DNA of 37,816 bases from contig PAPS01000031.1 in the NCBI GenBank assembly GCA_002708985.1, positions 1 to 37,816 on the forward strand. Direction: 5' to 3'. The DNA is from Saprospirales bacterium (lineage in GTDB: Bacteria > Bacteroidota > Bacteroidia > Chitinophagales > UBA8649). Positions 18,050 to 25,692 of the stretch are shown piece by piece. A program made the position numbers and the translations under genes. Below the pieces are notes generated by a model. The model saw only the letters and a list, made by a program, of their open reading frames with translations. It was not told where the DNA came from and did not search any database. Every line of letters begins with the position of its first letter. Within the stretch, counting starts at the first letter, position 1.

Positions 18050-18263
18050 AAGAACTGTACACGGCCCTCAACTTCTTACATTTATAAGTAAGATAGAAAA
18101 GAACCTAGAAGACTTTAATTTTTATGATGCAAATTCTTCTAAAGAAGATAAAATGGCATATATTAGATATCAGAGAGAACTTTTTGATATCGCAGAAAGA
18201 GTTTTGGCTGGTAGTTTATACTTTGTTGGTACATCTCAGGAAATAAGGGAAACAAAAAGTTAG
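18042..18263 (+). CDS. Small hypothetical protein (73 aa)
   Basis: The start overlaps the previous stop by eight bases and must be translationally coupled, as no separate strong ribosome site is seen. The product is a charged, soluble, mostly helical protein (LLTFISKIEKNLEDFNFY, KEDKMAYIRYQRELFDIAER) ending in a small hydrophobic segment and a charged tail. It is similar in size and character to its partner, so the two may form a complex. No recognised domain is present. A fibre-assembly or chaperone role would fit the position but is speculative. Confidence 0.7.
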   Translation: MSKRTVHGPQLLTFISKIEKNLEDFNFYDANSSKEDKMAYIRYQRELFDIAERVLAGSLYFVGTSQEIRETKS

Positions 18264-18290
18264 AATTATTTTAAAAATATTTCTAATTTT
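18262..18290 (+). terminator. Possible weak AT-only hairpin terminator
   Basis: An imperfect 23-nt palindrome (18262-18284), with AGAA/TTCT ends and a TATTTT/AAAATA core, overlaps the stop codon of the 73-residue gene and is followed by TAATTTT. It is nearly pure A+T, so its strength is doubtful. Confidence 0.3.
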
Positions 18291-18313
18291 GGTGTTCTTG
18301 AGAGAAATAAATC

Positions 18314-18321
18314 CATAAATA
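18314..18321 (+). promoter_or_regulatory. Variant late promoter CATAAATA
   Basis: One mismatch to TATAAATA, in the 118-nt gap 60 nt before the first paralogue of the array. The position is right, but the T-to-C change makes it weaker evidence than the exact sites. Confidence 0.45.
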
Positions 18322-18381
18322 TAGACATACAATACTTGATGAGATTAAATTAATCCTAATTTACGCAAAGGAGAATCATAA

Positions 18382-19272
18382 ATGGCGGATTCAAATCTAA
18401 GCACTTCGATTGCTGCAGTACTTTCTAGAGGTCAATCACTTATTTCAAGTGCAACCGCATCAGAACTTGCTGACATCACCGAAGCACTTAAAAAAATCAA
18501 AAAGACTGATGATGCAACAGCAGAAACTGCTGTCAACGCAAGAGTAAGTTCGTTGTATTCTACTGCAACGATTGATGAAAAACTCAAATTATCCAGAGCT
18601 GTCGCAAATATGTTGGAAACAAAATTTGTAGACGGTATTCAATTTCCAGATGACACTGGGTTGTCCGATAGAATTCTAAAGACAAATGGTATGTCTACTC
18701 AGTGGGCAAAAGTATCTTTGTCTGATATGAATGCCCTATCCGGAACTCCACAGGCTGGAGATATTCTAGTTTACGATGCTGCTTCAACTGCATTTGTTTC
18801 TACTGCCCCCGATTCGGCGAAGATCCGATACTATGCAGATACCGCGAATCTTCCCACTGATGGAGAGAAGGGCGAAATAGTATTATGTGGATCAGATTTC
18901 AAATTCTATTGTGTAGAAAATGTAACTAGGGGAGTTAGTGCTGCATCTGGTGTCTATATAATGGGAGGGGAAAATAATATCCCGTTAACATTCTATAGAG
19001 GAAGCACATATACTTTCACTCTTGATGGAACTTCGACAATTGGTCATCCATTCTACTTTACTACGGATGATGGAACCTACTACAGTGCGGGCTCTTATTT
19101 CGGAGAATACACAAATGGAGTAACAAACTCTAGAGCGCAATCTGGAAATGTGTCTATCACAGTTCCGATGGATGCTCCCGACTACTTATACTACCAATGT
19201 GGTAATCACTCTGCAATGAGAGGAACTATCTCAGTGTATAGTCCTTGGCTCGCAGTATCGGCTGCAAACTAA
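18382..19272 (+). CDS. Fibre-array paralogue A1 with C-terminal cupredoxin-like domain (296 aa)
   Basis: ATG at 18382 follows AAAGGAG at 18367-18373. Residues 1-80 are the helical module shared by all six proteins of the array (ATASELADITEALKKIKK, KLKLSRAVANML). Residues about 90-140 hold the A-type signature RILKTNGMSTQWAKV then GDILVYDAASTAFV. Residues about 150-175 are a 'LP...GEIVLC..FKFYCV' module. From about residue 193 there is a beta domain resembling a blue-copper protein, with a strand pattern IPLTFYRGSTYTFTLDG, His222 in GHPFYF, and Cys273, His276 and Met279 in YQCGNHSAMRGTI. These are the residue types of a type-1 copper site, although the loop is C-x2-H-x2-M rather than plastocyanin's C-x2-H-x4-M. 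There is no signal peptide. Metal binding is inferred, and the domain may be only structural. Confidence 0.82.
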   Translation: MADSNLSTSIAAVLSRGQSLISSATASELADITEALKKIKKTDDATAETAVNARVSSLYSTATIDEKLKLSRAVANMLETKFVDGIQFPDDTGLSDRILKTNGMSTQWAKVSLSDMNALSGTPQAGDILVYDAASTAFVSTAPDSAKIRYYADTANLPTDGEKGEIVLCGSDFKFYCVENVTRGVSAASGVYIMGGENNIPLTFYRGSTYTFTLDGTSTIGHPFYFTTDDGTYYSAGSYFGEYTNGVTNSRAQSGNVSITVPMDAPDYLYYQCGNHSAMRGTISVYSPWLAVSAAN

Positions 19273-19296
19273 TAGAAATATAACGGAGAAAAACGA

Positions 19297-19884
19297 ATGT
19301 CATATACAGATAGCGCATTAGACGCAGCAAGACTTACAATGGTTGCTGACATCGAAGCACAAGTCTCTACTGCAAACAAAGACGAACTCTTGAAATATGC
19401 AAGAATGGTCAAGAATCTAAGAGAAACTGATAACGTAACAATCGAAACACTAATCAACTCAAGATTAGAGTCGCTTCTTGCTACAGAAGATGATGTCGAT
19501 ACTCTTTTAGATCTTTCTGACAGTTTGTCAAAGGTACTGGACTTGGTTCAACCTAACACAGAATCAGGAAGAGAACTTCCTACACAATCTGGAAATGGTG
19601 GTAAGTATCTTACAACAGACGGAACAAATGTCTCTTGGGGAACACCAGCACTATCAGATGTTTCTGATTTAACCAGTGTTTCTGACGGCGAAGTTCCAGT
19701 TTATTCTGGTTCTGGATTTACCGGAGAAACCTTAGTAAATAAAACAGTTGCCACGGAGTATAACTCAGTTGCTTCTTTGCCTGCAAGTGCAAGCAATGGA
19801 GACTTTGCATTTACTTTGGACAACAATAACATTTATTATTGGAACGGAAGTGCGTGGACTGCTTTCGGTGGTTTCACTAAATAA
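19297..19884 (+). CDS. Fibre-array paralogue A2, short form without cargo domain (195 aa)
   Basis: ATG at 19297 follows CGGAGA at 19284-19289. The helical N-terminal module (KDELLKYARMVKNLRETDN, then DLSDSLSKVLDL) and the A-type signature (GKYLTTDGTNVSWG, then GEVPVYSGSGF) match the 296- and 1726-residue paralogues. The protein stops right after the shared beta module (SLPASASNGDFAF ... NNIYYWNGSAWTAFGG), exactly where the others continue into cargo domains. The end is clean, with a stop, a 28-nt gap and the next gene's ribosome site, so this looks like a natural minimal form and not a frameshift remnant. It may be a cap, spacer or heterotrimer partner for the longer members. Confidence 0.8.
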   Translation: MSYTDSALDAARLTMVADIEAQVSTANKDELLKYARMVKNLRETDNVTIETLINSRLESLLATEDDVDTLLDLSDSLSKVLDLVQPNTESGRELPTQSGNGGKYLTTDGTNVSWGTPALSDVSDLTSVSDGEVPVYSGSGFTGETLVNKTVATEYNSVASLPASASNGDFAFTLDNNNIYYWNGSAWTAFGGFTK

Positions 19885-19912
19885 TAAAACAAAATAACGA
19901 GGGATAACAGAC

Positions 19913-20452
19913 ATGGCAGATTCAAATTTACAAAACGCAATCGGCGCGATGAAAACAAAAATTCGTGCAGAAGTCGGTGGTGCGGATGTAGATAATGTAT
20001 TAAAGTTGTCTAGGGCTGCAAAGAATACAGGTTTGGATACAGACGGAGAAGTTGAGGGAGATTTCAACATTCGAGCATTGTCTCTATCCACAACTGCTAA
20101 TGCGAGCGAAGTAGACAAGTTAAGTAGAGGAATTAAGAAACTCATCACAAGAGATGTGGACACAGGTGGTGTTTCCATTTCTAGTTCTGATGATGTTCCT
20201 GCTGGTTCTACGAACCAATACTTTTCTCAAGGTGGAGCAAGAGGATTAATTCAATCCAGCGGAGACGTAAGTTATAATTCAGTAACTGGTGAATTTTCTT
20301 TCACTGCCCCAGCAGGTGGATTGACAGTTTATACTAATTCATCAGAATTACCTCTGAGTGGAAATAACGCAGGCGATCAAGCACTCGTTACTTCTACTAA
20401 CAGACTGTACATCTTCACAGGATCAGGATGGTATAGCGTACCAGTATCTTAA
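19913..20452 (+). CDS. Fibre-array paralogue B1, short form without cargo domain (179 aa)
   Basis: ATG at 19913 follows GAGGGATAA. The N-terminal helices (VDNVLKLSRAAKNTGLDTD, EVDKLSRGIKKL) carry two copies of a KLSR motif and align with the other array members. The B-type signature is TNQYFSQGGARGLIQSSGD followed by VSYNSVTGEFSFTAP. The last 45 residues are the shared module (ELPLSGNNAGDQALVTSTN, RLYIFTGSGWYSV), and the stop follows at once. This is the B-type counterpart of the preceding short A2 protein, and the pair sits directly before the giant A3 member. No cargo domain, signal peptide or enzyme motif is present. Confidence 0.8.
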   Translation: MADSNLQNAIGAMKTKIRAEVGGADVDNVLKLSRAAKNTGLDTDGEVEGDFNIRALSLSTTANASEVDKLSRGIKKLITRDVDTGGVSISSSDDVPAGSTNQYFSQGGARGLIQSSGDVSYNSVTGEFSFTAPAGGLTVYTNSSELPLSGNNAGDQALVTSTNRLYIFTGSGWYSVPVS

Positions 20453-20507
20453 TATTTGGTTGGTTCCTTATACTGTCATTAACAAAGTAATTTAAGGGAG
20501 TTGCCGA

Positions 20508-23500
20508 ATGGCTGACGCACAACTATCAACGTCGATAACATCAATTAGCGAAAGAGCATCAGAGGTCGCACAAACGGCCTCTGCGGATGAGTTACAAAAA
20601 ATATCCAGAGTTGCTCCAAGTCTTGAACAATCAGAAAATGCAGCATTAGAAGTTGCAATCAACACCAGAGCAGCAGCAATTGCTGGAACTGCGTCTGCGT
20701 CTGACTTGAAAAAAATCGGGAAAGCAATTGGAAATATGTTAGAACCACAAACTACTTCTGTATCAGGAGAGTTTATTGGTTCTCAAACTAATCATTCTGG
20801 AAAATTCTTTTCTACGAATGGAACTTCAAAGAACTGGGGTGGAGTCACTGTGGGTGGCCTTCATCAGGTTCAGTTGTCCACAATAGAGAATGATCAGACA
20901 CTTGTATATAATAGTATCAGCGGTAAATTCGAAAACGCTTCAAGAGCATTTAATATTCCGGAATACTCACTAACACAAAATTTACCAGCATCTGGAACAA
21001 CTGGAGAGGTTGTATTTGATGTGCAAGCATCATGTCTAAAATACTGGGACGGATCCGAATGGAAAGTTGCAGCGGTTGTTGCGGCAGCAGGAGGCGGAGG
21101 AGCTGCTTCTGTAGATTGGTCTGGAAGTGTATTTGCCGATAATTTTCATTCAATTACTGGTATCAACGCAAATCCTACTCCAGCGGTATGTGGAAATATT
21201 ATTGTTGCCAGAGATGGTTATACTGATAATTTCTATGCATATGACAGAGATAGTGGCGCACAACAATGGTCTATACCTCAAGACGGTACTATGAGTAGTA
21301 ATATGGGTGGTAGTGATACTATTTTTGTTATAGGTAAATCTTCCAACTGGGCCACAGCCGGTGTTACAGTTTATAATCCGACAGACGGATCTTTATATGG
21401 CACATTATTAGATCATCAAGGAAATAATTTTCCCGGCGATAATATCAAAGTCTATGGAAATACAGTACTTTCACACAGTCAAACAGGTACTGCTACTGGA
21501 GACGCTGGTGTTGCTAAGTTATTTAATATTACAAGTTTAGATCCTTTTCAATATACTTCTGTTGATCTACAATATCCATTTAATCCAAACGGAGTCCAGT
21601 ATGGAATTGACGCTGCACTGGGAGAGACTGTTGCTGCAGTAAGTACTTATACTGGCGGTGGCCTTGATGAAATAATGTTATTTGATCATGCCGGAACTAA
21701 TCTATTCCGAGTAACGGCCCCAGAAAGAAATAGTGGCGGAGAAAGTTGGGGAAGAGCAGAACAATATGCCCATGCTGGTGCGGTGACAATTGTCGGAACA
21801 AATTTGTATGTCGGAGATTGCAAATATGGAGGCAGTGATAACGGTAAACTTTACAAATACGATATCACAGATCCAAGTAATCCTAGTTTAACTACATCAT
21901 TCGAACCTAGCGATTTCGGGTTGACACAGGCTAATAAATTTGCAAAGACAGTTGTTTCTGCTGGAAAATATTTGTCGGTTGGATATATGTCAACTGCTCA
22001 CAGCACTGCAAATTTGGCATTTCTTTTGATCGATACTGACACAGATACCGTAGTGCAGTCAATTGATGGATCATCAAATTCTTATGGAAATCAAGGTCAT
22101 AGATTTATATCAATGGGAGATGACGGTACTAATGCAACTATTGCCATCTCTGCATATAATGATGGAGGTCTTTTAATTTGGAGAAACAACAGCGGATTTA
22201 GTTCGGCATCCAGTGGTTCTGGAGAAAGTTCTGAAAGCGGAGAAAGTTCTTCATCAGTACCAAGTCTAAGACTTGTGGCGAGCTCGCCGAGGGATGATAA
22301 TGATAATGGAGATCAAGCAGGTGCTGTATATCTTTTCAACACAGATGGATCTAACGAAGTTAAGATTACCGCAAGTGATGGTGAAACTTGGGATGTATTT
22401 GGCAGTTCAGTTGCGGCCGGACATGGTAAGATTGCGGTAGGTGCATATGGAGATGATGATCAAGGTAATGGCGCTGGAGCAGTCTATGTTTATGACTCAG
22501 ATGGATCTAACGAAGTTAAGATTACCGCAAGTGATGCTGTAGCAAACGACCAGTTCGGTGATAAAGGCCTGGCAATTGGAGAAAATAAAATAGTAGTAGG
22601 AGCGCCAGCCGAAGAAGATGATGGTCAAGTAAATTACTATAACGCCGGAGCGATCTATGTTTATAATTTAGATGGAACTGGTGAAGTTAAGATGACTGCA
22701 AGTGATGGAGCTCAGAATGATAATTTCGGCAGAGGAGTTGCGATTGGTGGGGGCAAAGTTGTAGGAGGAGCTTCTAATAACGATAGTAAAGGCGCAATAT
22801 ACATATATGACCTAGACGGAACCAATGAAACTAAAGTAACTTCATCAAATCTCAACCAATATGCACAATTCGGATATGCAGTCGCCATCGGAGAAAATAA
22901 AATAGCAGTAGGTGCATATAACGAAAATGAGGGAGATGTGTCGGGATATCAAACATCTGGTGCAATGTTCCTCTATGACATGGACGGATCAAACGAAATT
23001 AAAATAATGCCATCTGATAGGGCAGAATATGATGCATTCGGCCGGAGTGTCGCAATTGGAAACGGAAAGGTCGCAGTCGGCGCAAGAGGGCCAACTAGTG
23101 CTAGTGATGTTCCAAAATCAAATAGTCCGAATGGATCGGTATATGTTTATAATTTAGATGGAACTGGTGAAGTTAAGATTACTGCAAGTGACGGCGCAGC
23201 AAACGATGGATTCGGTTCTTCTGTCACAATAATGAATAGTAAGATTTTAGTTGGGGCCCCCATGAATTATTCTGGAGGAAACGGCGCAATCTATATGTAT
23301 GACTTAGATGGATCTAACGAAGTTAAGATTACTGCAAGTGATGGTGTTGTCGGTGATTACTTCGGCGATGCAACTGCAATCTCAGAGGGATCAAGTGCAT
23401 CCAGTGGTTCTGGAGAAAGTTCTAGTTCGCCCACATCGTCAATACAGTTCGATGGTTCGGATGATTACTTAACCGTAGATTTCCAATCAACTGTCATTTC

Positions 23501-25688
23501 TTCCAATGAAGAGTTTACTGCAGAATTTTGGATTTCCCCAAATGATCTTGCTAACTATTATGGCAACGGATTATTGAACTTTACAAATAATTTGGGAACA
23601 TATGAAAAGTTATTGTATATTTCTAGCACAGGAAATGTCTCTTTGTACGATAGCACTAGGCCCAGCAACAAAGATATTACAGCCAACTCCGGAGGCGGTC
23701 TTACTGTAGATGGGTGGCACCATATTGCATTGACTAGACAATCTGATAATTACATTAGAATTTATATTGATGGCCAATTAATAAATACATCGTCTAGTCA
23801 GTGGGATGTGGAATTACCAAGATATCTTGAAATAGGAAGGGTTAGTTCCACTACTGGATATTTTGATGGAGAGATTGCAGATTTGCGTATCGTTAAGGGC
23901 ACATCGGTCTACAATGCAAACTTCACTCCGACAACATCGCCACTAGGAGATGTTGCAGGAACATCACTACTAATATCTAGCAGTAACACCACAGATATCG
24001 TTGATGCGTCTTCGTTTAATCGAACTATAACTGCATCCGGCAGTCCTACTGTTGTTACAGAAACCCCATATACAACATCCGGTGGTTCTAGTTCATCCAC
24101 ACCAGTAGATTGGAGTCCGCTCACAATAAGTACTACTGTTGCTAGTAGTGTTTACAATTTGACAGATACCGATCCGATTAATCCGAATCCAAATTTTGAT
24201 ACGGATTCTGACTGGTATAAAGATAGAGAAAATTTAGGAACTTCTTTCTGGACAATCTCTGGCGGCCAGGCAGTTATGTCAACTACCAGTGATTATAGAC
24301 CACTATATCAACGCAATATCGGTATGCAAGTTGGAGAAACATACACCGCGACAATAGTCGTAAGTGCGGTAACTGGATCTATGAAATGGGATTTGGTAGG
24401 AGATAACGGAAATGGAATATATGGTGATGGATTGGATGCGAATGGATCTGGGTATGGAAGAATAATTGAATCCCCAGGCACATATACATTTAACTTCACA
24501 TATACTGGAACACAAAGAAATGGAGTTGCGGTTGACGGAATCGGGATTGCTCGGAGATTAGAATCTTCTTGTACCGTTGACAGTATGTCTGTTAAACTCT
24601 CTGGTTCTGGTGGAACTACAGGCGAATCAGATCTTGCAGTAGATATGACAGAAACATACACTGTTATTGGAATCGATAAGGCATACAGTGGATATGGTGT
24701 TATTAAACTTATAGGAAACGCATCAGCGGGCGTTACTCATTGGACTGTAAACAATCCCAATCCAGTAACAGCAGGAAGCTTCGGAAGAAGAAACTCTGTC
24801 GGTATAGACGGCACTCATGTTGTTGCTGGTAACAGAGATCAAGATGAAGTATACGTCTACGATATGTCGGGAACACTTTTAAGAACTATCAGCGGCCCAG
24901 ACGCAGGAGCGCAGTTCGGTCATTCTGTTAAGATTGATGGAGACTATATCGCAGTCGGTGGATACAATCAAGACAAGGCATATATCTGTTCTACATCAAC
25001 AGGTGCGATTTTGCACACACTGACAAATCCAAATGTATACGGATCTACACCAGACCAATTCGGTCAGGTAGTTGATATTTCTGGAAACTACATGGTAGTT
25101 TCTACTGTAGAAGAAGATGCTGCGGATGGAAGCAACTCAGGTGTTGCATATGTATATGCTGTAGATTCCGGCAGTTTACTTCATACATTTGTCAATCCAA
25201 ATGCACACGGAACAAGTGCTTTAGATAATTTTGGAATTGACTGTGCGATTGATGGAGACTATCTCGTAGTGGGTGCTTTCGGGGAATCTGACGCTGCTGT
25301 GGGGTCTGGTTCTGGTAAGGCGTACTTCTACAATGTCGCGACAGGAACACTCTTACACACGATTGACAACCCAAATCCGGACAGTGGAACTGATGTAGAT
25401 TACATGGGTTGGTCAGTTGCTGTTGATGGTCAAACTGCGTTGGTCAGTGCATGGTATGAGACAGGAACTGCTGGCGCTGATGCTGGTAAGTGTTATCTCT
25501 ATGACATAGTATCAGGAAGTTTATTACATACTATCGAAGATCCAGACTTATATTCTGCAAGTGGAACTGATGACAGATTCGGATCAGAAGTTGCTTTATG
25601 CGAAAACTATTTTGCAGTCTCCGCGAAAGGAGAGGATCATGCAAACCAAAATAATGTCGGCGCAATCTATGTATTCAAAGGAGAATAA
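20508..25688 (+). CDS. Fibre-array paralogue A3: FG-GAP propeller, LamG, jelly roll and further propellers (1726 aa)
   Basis: ATG at 20508 follows AAGGGAG at 20494-20500. Residues 1-190 are the shared N-terminal module with the A-type signature (GKFFSTNGTSKNWGGV). After a Gly linker (about 193-200) come: a first propeller-like region, 202-564; a Ser/Gly/Glu linker; seven FG-GAP repeats, about 586-961, each with GAxYxYxxDGSNEVKITASD then FG...KIAVGA; a second Ser linker; a LamG/concanavalin-like domain, about 978-1159 (FDGSDDYLTVDF, DGWHHIALTRQSDNYIRIYI, YFDGEIADLRIVKG); a Ser linker; a jelly roll resembling a carbohydrate-binding module, about 1225-1370; and a final propeller, about 1374-1726 (KAYFYNVATGTLLHTI). 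All these folds bind glycans or proteins in other systems. A receptor-binding or decoration role is therefore likely, but inferred. The next gene starts 4 nt after the stop. Confidence 0.85.
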   Translation: MADAQLSTSITSISERASEVAQTASADELQKISRVAPSLEQSENAALEVAINTRAAAIAGTASASDLKKIGKAIGNMLEPQTTSVSGEFIGSQTNHSGKFFSTNGTSKNWGGVTVGGLHQVQLSTIENDQTLVYNSISGKFENASRAFNIPEYSLTQNLPASGTTGEVVFDVQASCLKYWDGSEWKVAAVVAAAGGGGAASVDWSGSVFADNFHSITGINANPTPAVCGNIIVARDGYTDNFYAYDRDSGAQQWSIPQDGTMSSNMGGSDTIFVIGKSSNWATAGVTVYNPTDGSLYGTLLDHQGNNFPGDNIKVYGNTVLSHSQTGTATGDAGVAKLFNITSLDPFQYTSVDLQYPFNPNGVQYGIDAALGETVAAVSTYTGGGLDEIMLFDHAGTNLFRVTAPERNSGGESWGRAEQYAHAGAVTIVGTNLYVGDCKYGGSDNGKLYKYDITDPSNPSLTTSFEPSDFGLTQANKFAKTVVSAGKYLSVGYMSTAHSTANLAFLLIDTDTDTVVQSIDGSSNSYGNQGHRFISMGDDGTNATIAISAYNDGGLLIWRNNSGFSSASSGSGESSESGESSSSVPSLRLVASSPRDDNDNGDQAGAVYLFNTDGSNEVKITASDGETWDVFGSSVAAGHGKIAVGAYGDDDQGNGAGAVYVYDSDGSNEVKITASDAVANDQFGDKGLAIGENKIVVGAPAEEDDGQVNYYNAGAIYVYNLDGTGEVKMTASDGAQNDNFGRGVAIGGGKVVGGASNNDSKGAIYIYDLDGTNETKVTSSNLNQYAQFGYAVAIGENKIAVGAYNENEGDVSGYQTSGAMFLYDMDGSNEIKIMPSDRAEYDAFGRSVAIGNGKVAVGARGPTSASDVPKSNSPNGSVYVYNLDGTGEVKITASDGAANDGFGSSVTIMNSKILVGAPMNYSGGNGAIYMYDLDGSNEVKITASDGVVGDYFGDATAISEGSSASSGSGESSSSPTSSIQFDGSDDYLTVDFQSTVISSNEEFTAEFWISPNDLANYYGNGLLNFTNNLGTYEKLLYISSTGNVSLYDSTRPSNKDITANSGGGLTVDGWHHIALTRQSDNYIRIYIDGQLINTSSSQWDVELPRYLEIGRVSSTTGYFDGEIADLRIVKGTSVYNANFTPTTSPLGDVAGTSLLISSSNTTDIVDASSFNRTITASGSPTVVTETPYTTSGGSSSSTPVDWSPLTISTTVASSVYNLTDTDPINPNPNFDTDSDWYKDRENLGTSFWTISGGQAVMSTTSDYRPLYQRNIGMQVGETYTATIVVSAVTGSMKWDLVGDNGNGIYGDGLDANGSGYGRIIESPGTYTFNFTYTGTQRNGVAVDGIGIARRLESSCTVDSMSVKLSGSGGTTGESDLAVDMTETYTVIGIDKAYSGYGVIKLIGNASAGVTHWTVNNPNPVTAGSFGRRNSVGIDGTHVVAGNRDQDEVYVYDMSGTLLRTISGPDAGAQFGHSVKIDGDYIAVGGYNQDKAYICSTSTGAILHTLTNPNVYGSTPDQFGQVVDISGNYMVVSTVEEDAADGSNSGVAYVYAVDSGSLLHTFVNPNAHGTSALDNFGIDCAIDGDYLVVGAFGESDAAVGSGSGKAYFYNVATGTLLHTIDNPNPDSGTDVDYMGWSVAVDGQTALVSAWYETGTAGADAGKCYLYDIVSGSLLHTIEDPDLYSASGTDDRFGSEVALCENYFAVSAKGEDHANQNNVGAIYVFKGE
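22316..23390 (+). repeat. Seven FG-GAP blade repeats with near-identical DNA
   Basis: Each unit codes for GA(V/I)Y(V/L)YxxDG(S/T)xE(V/I)K followed by an FG and a VAIG...VGA strand. Copies at 22342-22380 and 22498-22536 share 39 identical bases. Copies beginning at 22656 and 23142 share about 38, and a copy at 23306 differs from the first by one base over a similar length. Seven units is the number of blades in a closed integrin-type propeller. Confidence 0.88.
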
Positions 25689-25692
25689 TTAA

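Noticed and set aside
18975-19272. Phage-borne plastocyanin (host-derived petE photosynthesis gene)
   Set aside because: The domain is fused to a fibre-type N-terminal module, lacks a signal peptide and has C-x2-H-x2-M, not the plastocyanin C-x2-H-x4-M loop. Cupredoxin-like is the most that can be said.
19885-19912. Frameshift or nonsense split joining the two short paralogues into one gene
   Set aside because: Each protein has its own complete N-terminal module and ribosome site, and they belong to different subtypes; they are separate genes.
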